A stretch of 64,000 nucleotides of DNA from Owenia fusiformis (lineage: Eukaryota > Annelida > Polychaeta > Sabellida > Oweniidae), in the NCBI GenBank assembly GCA_903813345.2, contig CAIIXF020000007.1, positions 2,857,730 to 2,921,729 on the forward strand, written 5' to 3'. The translations under genes and the position numbers were made by a program. Each line of letters starts with the position of its first letter. Positions within the stretch are counted from its first letter, which is position 1. Under the pieces are notes generated by a model. It ran no database searches and was not told the origin of the DNA. It saw nothing but the letters and a program-made list of their open reading frames with translations. Shown here piece after piece: positions 44,872-62,200 of the stretch.

Positions 44872-45072
44872 AAAAAGACAAATGCTGTACTTGGAATGCT
44901 GATCCCGATTACGATTCTGTCTCTGGTTGGTTCTATTGTTCTGATTGCTGTAGTCGTTAAAGTGGTCAGAAAATGCAGACGCTATATGCCTCAAGAAGAT
45001 GCTGATGGTTTAGTAAAACCTACAATGACACCGGCAAGAAATGTTGTGACACCAACAAAGCAAACCATATAG
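44872..45072 (+). CDS. IgGFc gene, last exon: transmembrane helix and cytoplasmic tail
   Basis: The acceptor is tctttttcag. It reads KKTNAVLGMLIPITIL, then SLVGSIVLIAVVVKVV, then RKCRRYMPQEDADGLVKPTM and stop at 45070-45072. About 25 hydrophobic residues followed by the basic stop-transfer RKCRR define a type I membrane anchor. The 30-residue tail has no recognised signalling motif. A candidate polyadenylation signal is at 45258-45263. Confidence 0.85.
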   Translation, partial: KKTNAVLGMLIPITILSLVGSIVLIAVVVKVVRKCRRYMPQEDADGLVKPTMTPARNVVTPTKQTI

Positions 45073-45257
45073 ATCTCCCTTTCGCGGTTCGCTCTTTGAA
45101 TCAGAACGTTCGCAAATATGTACTGAAAAAGCAATCAAAAAGGACAACATATGATTGGTCAATATTTTCCCACTATGCATTTCGCGTAGCTATTTGCGTG
45201 ACCCGAAAGTTCTAAATCAAAATAATTACGCAATTTTGTTTTTACACCCGCACGCTA

Positions 45258-45263
45258 AATAAA
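45258..45263 (+). terminator. Candidate polyadenylation signal
   Basis: aataaa 186 bp after the stop codon of the IgGFc gene. Position is reasonable but unverified. Confidence 0.35.
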
Positions 45264-46751
45264 ACAATGACACCATCGGAAGTATTCTTCGTTGTCATTG
45301 CTTTAATCGTAAGTATACCGAGTTTAATCAATGAAAGATTGTACAATGACCAACAAATTCGGAAATGAGTATTATAGATTTGCTTTCGGACGGATTGACC
45401 TAGATAATAGCGATGCGTCTTCTTTGGTCTACTGCTCAGTTGTTTGTGGGTTTTCAACGTAACTCTATAATGTAATTTGAAGATGAATACTTTTATTCAG
45501 TTGTTGCATCGATGTTGCAGTTTGTAGTGCGGTAAGATTGGCAGGAAAGTATTGAAAGTCGAATGGAATTGTTTTTTCCAAAATGGCGACTAGTCAACTG
45601 ATCACGTGACCTTCTCTTCCGGAATATTTTCTCACTTTTCAATCATCGTTTTCACCACGCTATGAATCAATACAATGAAAAAATAGCTGTTATATTAAGA
45701 CTAATAAGAGATCAATCGTTTCTAATAATTTTTTCTGTACTCTTGTACGGGAATATGAACGAATATATCGTTTGAAAAATAGGTGTGAAAATCCCCATGT
45801 TAAACCTATGAGGGAAAACAAGGAAGTATAAATTTGTTCCTCCGCGAATTGCACCATGGGAAATATTTTGACCTTATAAGGAAAGGTTTTCGCGTCTCCT
45901 CTTTTGAAGAGGGAACAACGATTTCGAGAATTGGCTCGGTATTTCTCTTTGCTCGACAAAGAGGGGGAGTATAACCCCAGGGTTCGATGGAGACATATGG
46001 CTATAATGTAAATCTGTATTGAGAAGACATCGTCGTCGATTGGTCAAATCTGGACAGACAAACAATGGCGGTATCAAAATTATGTTGATTTCTGGCGCAG
46101 TGTTAATTATTAATATCATTGCTTGTTATTTTACATCAAGATGGAGAAATATGCTAACATCGATTAAAACATCACAACGACGTGTTGTATTCGTATACAT
46201 TAGCCGGTGAAAATTCTGACAAACGAAGGTGGTAGTCAAGAGATGTATGTCTGTCATTTCTAACGCTCTGGGTTCTTTCTCCTCTTTGCTGGACCTTAGT
46301 GATTATTTTCATAAATCTTGTCTGACAAAGAGCGTAATAGATCAACATTACGACATTACGACGATGAAATTAAAATTTCATTTCAAAAGTCCTTACTCCT
46401 TATTCTTTGAATGGTGCATAACACCTCCCCTTCTATAGGATGGCCTTATTTTCATGATTAGCTGTTTGTCATCCGGGTCATATTTCTTTGTCTTGATTTT
46501 TACAAGAACATTACATCCTTTTAAATATAAAGAAGTCAATGATACTTGGAGCGAGTCTAATTACTGTTGACCATAGTACAACTTGTACTTTTATGTTTTA
46601 TCTGCTGCAGTAGTATTAACTAAGTTCCACTGTTTTAAAAGTGAATACAATAAATTAAATTAGATAACATAGATTCTGACACTTGAGGCTAGTTGTGATC
46701 CTCATAATCCAATTAAGATGCTAGTTTGACAATTCTACAGTTGCTGCTTGT
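45264..46751. other. Intergenic region between two convergent genes
   Basis: The plus-strand IgGFc gene and the minus-strand Fax gene converge here, so this should hold both 3' ends. No other gene was recognised. A GC-richer patch at 45585-45625 has caaaatggcgac, atcacgtgac and ttccgga words, which could be a weak promoter-like element. Confidence 0.4.
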
Positions 46752-51001
<4,250 letters not shown>

Positions 51002-51632
51002 GGGTAGCTGATGCAAATGTCAATGCTTTTGCTATAAACCAAGCAACAATTGTCTACACGACCTGTAATAAATAAGCGACGTTTTTATCACAAAATTAAT
51101 GTCATTGCTTGTTTTTTAAAATAAGTTTCCAAACAAAAGATAAAAAATAATCGAAAATAATTAAAAATGAACGGAGAGGAGGGTGAATGGAGGGGGGGGG
51201 GTAACATGTCTTTAAGGTGGAAGAAATTTCTGCGAATTCGTGTATTTGAAAATGAACTCAGTAACTCAGTAACAATTTGATGTTAGAAGTCTGAAAAGTG
51301 AAAAATAGGAGTTATAGGACATATGGACTTATTGGAAATAAAGTCAAGTTACATCTCTTATCATATCACATCTCTTATCACATATCTTATCATACATTAC
51401 TCCCCCTCCCTCCGTTCATTACCCCCCCCCCCCATCCGTTCAATCTTGATAATTTTCGATTATTTTTTTTATATAACGTGTGGTAACGTGTTTTATAAAA
51501 CCAACGATGACAATAGTTTTGTGATAATAACTTCACTTATAAGTATTTATTACAGGTCGTGTAATGTAGACCCCTATTGCTTGATTTATAGCAAGATTAT
51601 TGGCATTTGCACGTTGGCGACGCTGCATTAAG
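51002..51632. repeat. Foldback element between Fax and the BMPER-like gene
   Basis: The left arm (51002-51210: tgcaaatg, gctataaaccaagcaa, cgacctgtaataaata, aataatcgaaaat, atgaacggag) is mirrored in the right arm (51395-51632: ctccgttcat, attttcgattatt, tatttattacaggtcg, ttgatttatagc, catttgca). G and C runs flank the centre. It is non-coding. Confidence 0.7.
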
Positions 51633-53128
51633 CCATTCAAAAACTTTCTTAAAAAATAAGTCTCCAAGATGTGTCGAATTTTCTACCGAAAATCAGTTTT
51701 TACTCATATTTTCTGAATTGTCTATTGTTCATGTTAAAATTACCTCCCATGATTTTATCCAAAAACGGTTACTTTTTATTGTTATGATTTTTTTAATGTT
51801 ATTTTAGATGTGACCAATTGTAATTTTGTCCCTCCATGACCTCAATGACAAACACTTTGTTCCAAATAAGAAAGTGCGCAAGCCTTTATGTAAACTTTTG
51901 ACCTTGACCTATTTTCACGGGATCCGAAGGAAAATGTGAACATTATTGATACATCAATTCGAGGTATTTAAAATGGAAAGAAGTGTACCGGTAGAATTAT
52001 AGGGGCTTTCTACTTCACTTTTAGTCTATTAATTATTTCACATCTTTCATCCTCAAAACTTGTGAAAATCATTGTATGAAAATGCTACTAAACCCATGAC
52101 TTGCCACAGATGTCAATCAACACGGCACACTCCAGCCTTGAAAATGGAAAGGTTTTCGAGTTCATTTAATGGTTGGTCTGGTCGGATATTTATTGACTTG
52201 GGGTATTATAAAAATGGAACTTTTCTGATTTTTATCAAAATCGTTAATGACATGCTGATGACAGACCGATAAAAATGGTCTCAAGACAAAGACCTGACCT
52301 TCTGTTATACTCAAGATACATTACTCTTGGAGGTACTGTAGAATGGATTCCATGTGAAAGACCGATGCAATCAATAAAGACGTAACTTTAAATTCCAGTA
52401 AATTCTAAACACAAAGCTTCAATTCTAACTGATGAGATTTGATCTTTTTGAAGCCATTATATTGGAATTGGCTATGAATCGGAAACGAGATTGTGATTTT
52501 CCCGCCCAATTTTCAATCGCAGACGAGTTTACCATCGTGATAACTTGAGTGTTTGCAAAGTTAGACACACGGTCTGAGTGGAAATGAAAACGTATGGCCT
52601 CCCAATCTGACGGCCAGTTTACTTGCACCCATTGGTCGAAAGAAATGAAGACATACATTTGAGGAATCAATTCGAATCGTTTTTACGTAATAAAAGGTCT
52701 CACCCGGACACCATCAGTATGTGCAGGGGGGAACCGAAAAGGAAAGAACGGATACTTAGGTTAAGAATTGGAACAGAACTACCCCCGGGGTTCCGATGAC
52801 AAAAACAGATAATGACAATTAGCAATCAGACAGTCGAACTGCAAAGCAATTAAATGTGTGCCTACAAATATTAAATCAAATCCAAGAACATGCACATACT
52901 TGGATCGTACGGAAGAAGAAAGATCTAAAAAATCACAAATTGTTTTTGAAACCGAAGCAGGTTTACAATCTTATCCAAAGTGGATAGGACGACAGACAGA
53001 TAGTTACTAAATGGAACGATAGAATTATTACTTTACTTGTTAAGTTTTCGTTTTTAGTTAAATTTTATTTGGATTAATCTATATCATTAGTTATATACTT
53101 TTATATTTTGTTATTCGCCGTTATCGTT
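51633..53128. other. Upstream region of the BMPER-like gene
   Basis: No gene recognised. It probably contains the promoter and 5' UTR of the gene beginning at 53129; no TATA box can be assigned with confidence. Confidence 0.35.
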
Positions 53129-53201
53129 ATGGATTTTTCACTTTGTTTATTGTTGACTGTTGCTGTTAGTCAGCTTGGAGGAACCACTGGCCAGTTGGAA
53201 G
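53129..53201 (+). CDS. BMPER-like exon 1: start and signal peptide
   Basis: ATG at 53129: MDFSLCLLLTVAVSQ then LGGTTGQLE, ending in a split codon at g/gtaagt. The Leu-rich core with small residues near the end is a good secretory signal. Confidence 0.8.
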
Positions 53202-56200
53202 GTAAGTTCAGATCAATTACAACATGAATGTTGTCTAAACTTTCATTTCAGATTTAGATATTGTTTATCTCTTTCTGAGTCATAACAAGATAGATAAAGT
53301 TGACGGAAATAAATAATAAGACGCCGCATAACATTTCATTCTAGATATTTATGATCCTTACTATGAATTGATCTGACAGCTTCAGATATATCACAGGCAA
53401 TGAAATAACTTAAGCAGTTAGTATACCTGTATTTTGTAGAGATGATATTTAAATATCAACTTTTAAAAGTTATAGTAAAAATACTGCATTTGCTTGGCCA
53501 GGGAATGAAGAATGAAGAATAACGATAAGTAGCCTTCATATTATGGTTAGACCAGAGACAGTAATATTATGTTGTCAATATTTGGGCACCGACGACAAAA
53601 AATCACTCCGATCAAAAATAAGTACTGCATTAGCTCTCTGTCTATATTTTGCAATTTTATCCCATAATTGAAAAAGACATATTGGGGTTTTAAAATCTAA
53701 AAACATGGGTTTACAACAATTATGGTTTTGAAATTAGCCTCGTTGTTTTGGCAATATTGAATTGTAGACATTAGTTGTCACTTTTCATCAGTGATATGTC
53801 TGTAAGCATTGGATTTAAAACCTACTGTGCCAAATTAACATTTCTGATAACTATAAGTGCAATCACTTAACAGCGTTGCCTTGTTTAATGCCATTAAATA
53901 TTACAGTTCTTATTGCAAGAAACAAAATATTTCAAAAATTCAAAAATATTTAAAGGTGAGAATTTTTAAACAATAACAATAGAAATATAATCAGTGAATC
54001 AAAGTTTTGATTGACCAAAGCTCTAACATATTTGACATTTGGCTTCTTATTTGAAATGATCAAATAGATTCCCCTGATCAGTAAACTATGTAACAATAGA
54101 AGAAGATTTGACAGATCGATAACATTCAGCTAAATCGAAATGAAATATTAAACCATATGAGTATACACATTTAGAAGTTATTTAAAACCATATCTAAATT
54201 GATCAAATGTTAACATGACAACGATTGTGATAGATTTATTTTGACAATGGCACATTATTCACGTTATTTCCCTCACATATTGGATATTTTTGCTTATCAG
54301 TTATTCTAAAGGACACTTTCTAGGATATTATATTCTTTATCTTCTAACCAATTTCAACAGCAAATAATATTGCTATTTTTGACTTATCATGCAGTCTGAC
54401 GCATTATGTGTGCGCCTGTAAAGTCCAGTCTTAACATGTTCAATACTTTGACTTAGTTTCTCTACACAAACGCTTCATCTCCAAATATTCGACGACACTG
54501 CTAGCCTCGGGTTGATTAGTCGTGTGAGCTTCAAACAGCAGAGCATGATTAAATATATCTTATTACAATAATATATCAACTTAAAATACTTATATTTAAT
54601 GTGATCTCATTCATAATTTGCGCTAACAACTAAATTTCCAAATAAAGTATTCGTAAATGAGTTTATGCCCTAAGTGTCGAACTATTGGAAAGGATAATGA
54701 GCCAAATGAAATGAACAGTCACTTTTCAAAATCATAGATTTATGCTTGACTAATAAATTGATTTGTATTTCATTTATTTAGAAAAATAAGAAAGCTAGAA
54801 ATTAAAATCTGATTAAAATACGTTTCGCATATCATCACTGTGAATGTTTCGTATATCATCGCTGTTCTTTCTCAACAATCAACAGCGTTATCGCTTACAC
54901 GGCTATATGTCAAAGCAATTATTTGTGAGCTGGTAGCAATCATTTCACTTTTACTAAATATGAAATATTGATGTAAGTAAGCCGATTTATCACCGTGGTA
55001 TAGCCAACGGTCTGATATATTCTTAAGACTTGGTGATACTATCAAAAAATGTCTCCAACTCTTGGCGGTTATCGTCTGGTGGGAATACAATCACTCCACT
55101 TTAACAGAGTTAATACTCAACTTCATGGGCCCACAAAACAAGATTAGTCTCTTTGTATACAATCGGGCTCCTCAAATCTTTTCTCGTAATAAATATAATA
55201 GGGAATAACGCAATATTAAGCCATTTAATGGCAATTTGTTCCTGCGTTCATAGATACTATCATTTTGAGCTTAATTATATGTTAGTTGCATGATATATAA
55301 TTTTTGCATTTGCTTCATTCACCCCATGTTCCACAATTTAAAAGGGCATAGTTTTATAATCACCGTACATGCAGGGAAGGTGGGACATTGACCACATGCT
55401 AATATACCGACGTTTTCAAAAAACAACAGGAAACACTACATGAAAATAAATACAAAACTAAGGAATCAATCCACAAAGTAGTACAAAGATACAGGAATCA
55501 TTCGACAAAAAAAATAAAACCAGTTCTTGATTTAGCTGCCCACAATGAATCGATAAACGTCTGCAACGTTGATTTTTTAGAAGAAATCAAATCTGAGCGA
55601 TAATCTTTGCACTATTCAACAAGACCCTCGTCTAACTTTACTCCAAAGTTACCCTACACCTATTTGCCTTACTTTAGATAACAACTAATTTCGATAAATC
55701 TACATTTCTAAGTCTGTTTCTTGTCTAATTCGTTGTAAAGGAGATATTTACAGGAGCACCTGCATGTTAAACACCTCTATTGCCAAAACGTTACGTCTGA
55801 GAGTTTGTAAACTTTTGAAGTATGTACCTCACACGTATGTACACGTACACAGTGTTTACTATCTCATCAAAACTAAACACATACACCACCAAAAACGTTA
55901 ATTTTGATTCATTCCCGAGAAATGGATTTCAGTCGACAATTTCAATATTCCCAAAACAATAGAAAAAATGCTACAACTATCATGATTGTCCCTTATATGT
56001 CTTTTTGGAAAATATTTAGATTCCAGAAACAAGTCAGTTACTGCACGGTAATTTTTTAATCAGAAATTGCGTACGTTATAATAATGGATTTGCCATTAGT
56101 ATCAGAATAAGTCATTATAATTATGAACAAAATCAAGGTTCTTCTCTATTTTGAAACAAAATTGACTAATATGAAAAAGCCTAGATAAGAAACTAGTTCT

Positions 56201-59200
56201 GACCATACTTTTATTTGAACATATTTATATTGCAGGATCTGTGGCAGTATGTGACTTTCCCGATGGTGTTGAGGTGGACATCCCACTTATCTCTGACGAC
56301 CCCTGTATTACCTGCAGATGTTACGTATGTATTTACTCAACTATTTCATACTCAAAAGCTCCACATCTCGTCTTTCTTGATGTATTTTGTTAACAAATGT
56401 ATAATATTGTTAACAAATGTATAATACTGTTAACAAATGTATAATATTGTTAACAAATGTATCAAGATGCCTTTGTGGCCATTCTAAAGTGACTATCAAT
56501 GATTTTATATATCATTATTATTTTCTTTATATGTTACCCCCCCCCCCCCTTTATGTGAATCCCCCACTATATGAGACCTTCACTTGATATATAGGGGTGG
56601 CCGGAGCAAAACGGGACACAGTGCAGGAAGGTTACTTTGACTAGCTGTTAACATACGTATGAGTTACCCCCAATATCCCTCTGTATACCCTCATTAAGCA
56701 TATACCCTCACTATCTGTAACCCTCATTTCCTAATATAAAATACCCATACTTTTTGGTGCTCTAACCCGAGTTCATCTGCTGTATCTGCAGAAATATGGA
56801 CTTCTATTAATGGATTTGAATGTTCTTTTCTTGTTAAGAGAATTGACGTTTTTCAAAGGAGACTATATCCCAAGAATCTCGGGATCGTCACGTGAAGAAA
56901 AATGCTCATCCAAAATGAGAATATTGACAACTATAATGGAATTTATTCGAGTTTGACGGAGCTCTTTTGATTTTATATATGTGGTATTCATTTACTGGAA
57001 TTTATATAGAATAAAGACCCAAATAAATGCACCAGTAAAACTTAAGATGGATTTTAAGATAAGCGCTGAAAGTTTTCAAATATAAAAGCCCCAAAGATCT
57101 GTGTTAAGATAAGATGGACTGGGTATATCAAGCGGTAATATATGAAGTCTGTATCGCACCTAGATCACTGCTACAGCTTTTCTAAGGTTGAATGTTTATA
57201 TATGAATGTCAACACGATGTTCAAATTGCTATAAATTGATGTTTAGATTGAAATACTACATTTTATTGAATTCGTACATTTTGAAAAAATATTTTGAGGT
57301 CAGTGTATTCTTCAGTACATGCAAAGTTAACATTATTTTCTCACTTTGATTCAAAATTATCTTTGATATCTTTACCGGAAATGTCAAAACGTTTGTATCT
57401 CGATTGTCATTTAGCCTTTATTAGCGACCTTGATTTGGCTTGTTACCGACCACACAGAGAGATTAATGGCGATAATGTGATCTTAATATTATGTTTTAGA
57501 TGGGTGCATTTCATTTGATTATTTACAAGATTTGTCAATCGATCTAACCGTTTATTTGACTGAAATCAAGAGTTTATTTTACTACGTATGCGGATCTGTA
57601 ATTGAATGTTTTCAGATACTACAATCTAATGATGTCATTTGAAATGTAACCTCCGGGAGTCGAATAGGTCCACCGTGTTTCATTCCATCGAATATAGAAG
57701 CCACAACTTAAAGAAATCGAGTTACAGACGTAAATATTTACAGAAAGTCAATGAGAAAATTACAAATTTATGACATCATATTTCTAAAGAAAATTGAAAA
57801 AGTAGGTGAGATTCAGAGTAGGTGAGATTCAGATCAGGACCAATTTCTTTTTTTTATAAATCAATTATCCTCAGAATATTGACGAAACACATTTTCTAAA
57901 ATAATTTTAAATATCTTTCGAAAGTCCACGTGAAGTATAAAGTCAGTGAACAGTTTTTCCTGGAGATCTCGAGTGTTGTGTAAGCGGCCCATGAGGGCCC
58001 TTGACTTTGACCCTAATCCTTTAAACAACCATCGCTACTCCTCCCATTACACCGATAAGCCTTTGGAATTCTACATTGAAGAATTGCAAATCCTCAATGA
58101 CCATTTAGCACTCATGTACTCCGACTTATCCCGATCATTTAGATCTTGTTTTTGCTAAGTATGAACCTTTCATATTGATGGAAAATCTAGTAAGCGAGTT
58201 TGGATCATTCATTCATGTACACTCCTCTCCATAAGTTTGGCAATCAGAAGTTTGCATTGGGTTGCATATCAAAGTCTGTCAATGTTTCAATTTGTTCCTT
58301 AATAATAATTGTTCGGAAAAACAAATGTGATTTTTAAAATTGCAAAGCATTATATAGGCTTTGTTCCAAATGGATGGGACTCCCGGTTACCAAATGTATG
58401 GAGGGAAGTGTACACTACCCAAGCCCCTGAAAAAGCAATGGACACACTCTCTTCTTCAAACTTCTGGCATCCAAGGCCTGCTAATTTCAACATGTGCAAG
58501 TTAAGAAAACTGATGGTGATATGCAAATTGCGTTACTAGAAACAAAAAAACTAAATAAAAATCTACTGTTTTGATTGTTTGGTTCTATGGGGGTCACTTT
58601 GCAGTTTGTATTGGATGGGGTACCTTGGAGGTTGAAATTGAAGGGAATTTCAGGGAGGTATATGCATCTCGAAGAATTTGTAGGGGAGAGGAGGGGAAGA
58701 TCCAACCTCCTGGGAGGTATGAGCTGAGACCATCATCATTTTATGTCAGTCTCAGGTATGGGTTAGACAAGATCGCTTGCATTTTGAGGGTAAATGCATG
58801 AAATGAATTTGTTAGTTTTTTGTAAAATACAATGGTAGTCTCCACCACTCTGTAGGCATTGACTGGGAACCAGAAGGAGAGAGTACTACAACTGTCACAG
58901 ATCCTTAAGAGTTATACCACCGAAAATCTCATTTGGCAGATACGCTTGTAAATTGGTCTACACCTTGGCTTCAATAGTACAATTCAAGCGATAATTCCTC
59001 AACATGCATGCGTAATTTCTCTCAATAGGGAAAAAATTTGGAAGTATCTGTGTTGATATAATCCAGTCAAGATGCTACATGGACGAAATTGTTATATCTT
59101 TGTGAGACAAAATGAAAATCCAAGGAAACTAAATATGTTTAATGTAAGAGTGATTTTGAGATAATACTTTGATGTATCAGCATACTAGCGTTTTTAGATA

Positions 59201-62200
59201 GAGAAGCCCTCCACTTAGTTTAATGAGTTGAGATAAATATTAACAGCATCCGCGGAAGGTTCGTATCTGTCATGGGAGAAACAGTACTTTCTTAATTCGA
59301 TCTAATCATAAGTTCATCGCAATACAGGATATTCATTCCCATCTGTATTTAATAAGTGAAGTATATTCTTTTCTAAATATAGTACACTGAGCAGTGATTC
59401 CAATATAGTACCCTAAAGTTAAAATTGGTTTTGACATTAAGGCGACATTCATTGATCACACAATATCATTGTAATTCTTTTAAGTTCAACTTTTAGGAGT
59501 TTAATAGTCCAAAAATAAACTTATTTTAGCCCCATGCATTCTTCATACCTACTAGTAATTTTTCTTTATATTGGAGGTTTTGTAAAGAAATCGCATATCT
59601 ATTAATCCATATTTATTATTTCAATTATTCCAGAATGGCGAGGTCACTTGCGAGAGGGAAACGTGCAGTAAGGAGGGATGTCACGTCATTCTTTTCGACA
59701 AACCAAAGGACTCGTGTTGTGACGTTTGCAAAGGTGAGTTCTTGGACTAGATAAATCATATCGTCTGTGTCATAGAGTCGCAATTTGTGCATTTTATTTT
59801 TAATATTTTGGATTTGGATATTTTGGATTTTTGGAATACCATCCTTTCTTACAGTCTCATTTTGCTCCTTTAAAAGAAAGCGTCATCTACACTATATGAG
59901 TTTGAGTCCCTTGGTCATAATATACTACGTCTCACCACCGCAGTTAGAGGTGTCCTCCTCCCTATTCATTTATTAAGGTTTCAAGTTGACCAGGTCGATT
60001 CCAGATGCCATGGCTTTGATTGCTCAGTGATCATTGCTTATCGTTATATGCTGATTGCTTATCTTTATTTGTTAGTGGTGTCTGCCTTCGAATACCTTAA
60101 CTTTCACGTTGATTTGGGAACAACACATCACATATTGTTTTACTTGTAAATTCCTGTTTGGGTTGGGTTGTTCAATTAGTTCATTTATTGTTTTAGTTGT
60201 AAATTCCTGTTTGGGTTGGGTTGTTCAATTAGTTCATTTATAGGAATTTGTCCGAATCACATTATAGATATAGTTTAGGGTACCCCTTGCATTTGTTCAA
60301 CTTTCGTTTCTTAAAAGAAAGCTTCGTCTCATAACTAGACTCGTAGACGCGTAGGGTAAGGTTAGGGGTTATTGTGATTGAAATAATTCACTCCACACTA
60401 AACTGCAGCAAACTTTCTTTACCTGATAAAATGATAATTTTGACAAGCTATAAACTTCATAAATATACGGCTTTTAAAGATTCAAGTAAGTGTAAAATTA
60501 TTTCAATGGTTATAAATGATCATAAACTAGCTTGCAAAATGTTTTTGAAATTGAATACTAAAAACTGGTGCAGTGGGTTTTACACTCCTTTTCAAATGTT
60601 TGACAATCTCAACTGCCCCATTACCCATTTGTTACAGGCCCGTAGCCAGGGGGGGAAGGTTCGCAGGGATCGGGCGAACCCCCCCCCCCGGCCAAACAAA
60701 AATTCTTTCAAATTCATGCAGTTTTTCACCATTTTGAGCACTTCTCAAGTGATTTTAGCCATATTTTGGCCAAAATTGTCAAAAGTGAACCCCCCTGGAA
60801 TTTTAATGTTTGGCAAATTCTAAGATTCACCAGTCATGAATTAAGTGGGACCTAAATGCAATATTGAGGGGAAAACCAAAATCAAGTTCAAATTACCACG
60901 CGCCATCTATTGAGGAGGTGGGAATATCAAACTTTTGGAGGGGAGTGTACTTCTCTTTTGAATATCGTGTACAACTATTTACTGCGTCCCTCATTTGGAT
61001 CTAATCTTTCGTAAAATTTCGTAAAAGGGTCTTAGGTCAAAGTCATACATATAAAGTGCCCAACTGCAACCCTTCTCAAGAAGTCGACTTTGTCTTCTCT
61101 CTTATAATACTACAAACACTTTGATGTAACCTATTTCTGTATAGTCAGATAATCTCAAAGCTACATTTTTACATATAATGCCAAACTCCCACAAAATAAA
61201 CCATGTAATAAATACGCCATAAAAAGGACCGGTATAAAAGCCACATTCGAGATTCTCAAGATTTTATCTATCTAAGCATTAACATTAAAATCATCCGGAG
61301 TAAGGTGTCTCACCACCAACTCTCTTTCAGCAAGAAAAGTTTTCTGAAGTGCGGTGCGGTCAACTGGCATCATTGCTCCATCAGTTGGTATCTAGATGTT
61401 CAACGAGCCATAAAAAGCGATATGTCCGTGACTAAGGGTAATTCAATAAAACTCCTGCAATATCAGTTTCCCCGATTTACGTTGGTACAAATTCCAGTTA
61501 AGAGTAAACTTCTTCATATTAAAAACTTAAATATAAACTGGAGGTAGGGTCTATTGGCGCTTTCATGAAGAAACTGCACTGGTCTAAATGTGGATCAGCG
61601 CACTTGATCCTAAAATGTAAACCAGATATACACGAGTAGAATGTTAAGCATCGAGTATATGAAATATTTATTCAAGATAACCTGCTATTAACAGTATATA
61701 AATGTATAGGCAGATAAAGAGAAACGGTATACGGCCATTTTACCAACCCCCAGGCCAGTACTGTGCTAAACAAATAGCATGCCTTTAATTGTATAGAATT
61801 GACTTTTAAAAGCTTAAACATTTAATTATATTTTCTTTATTGTTCATTTATTATCAAATCTGTCATAAAGGTCTGGTTAGAAGTATTAATTGACTACTTT
61901 TACTAAATGAGAGACCTCACAAGTGAATATATTTATGCTTATGATTGTGTGACATTTGTAGGTTTGACGTTAATTATATAGGGGTATGTCTCGTTGCATT
62001 TGTATGGCTATATTATGAACAAGGTTTTCCCACTGAAAAATTGAACAATTTTTGACAAGGGGGATATAATTGTGTCTCTATCCAAAATTTAAAAATGATT
62101 TTTCTTCATGATGTTCAGTCTGATGTACCTCTGCCCGCCAAGTATTGAAGTTAGGCAAACATGAATGGAACTGCCTCTTCATATATTTTTTATTGTCTGA

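Larger units (their letters stand above)
15672..45072 (+). pseudogene. IgGFc-binding-domain membrane protein gene, interrupted by two transposons
   Basis: The ancestral coding parts are 15672-15937, 32207-32367 joined to 39230-39653, 40697-41083 joined to 43680-43745, 43857-43947, 44229-44722 and 44872-45072. They encode an IgGFc-binding-type N-terminal domain (as in FCGBP and many invertebrate surface proteins), an Asp/Cys-rich metal-binding-like stretch, a Ser/Thr-rich stalk, one transmembrane helix and a short cytoplasmic tail. This implies a type I surface glycoprotein, function unknown. All exon phases agree. The 5' end with a signal peptide is missing. As the DNA stands, translation would stop inside either transposon. 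Because no other damage is visible, I cannot tell a dead gene from an allele or a gene rescued by splicing. A possible polyadenylation signal, aataaa, is at 45258. Confidence 0.8.
56325..59633. other. BMPER-like intron 2, with minisatellite and MITE
   Basis: Contains four copies of a ~23-bp unit at 56386-56461, a run of C at 56537-56550 and the TA-flanked MITE at 58220-58410. Otherwise nothing recognised. Confidence 0.5.

Noticed and set aside
46019-46210. Small open frame with a hydrophobic stretch
   Set aside because: No splice context, homology or regulatory signal; probably chance.
58309-58801. Overlapping small open frames in the BMPER-like intron
   Set aside because: They overlap a MITE or lack family features and splice sites.
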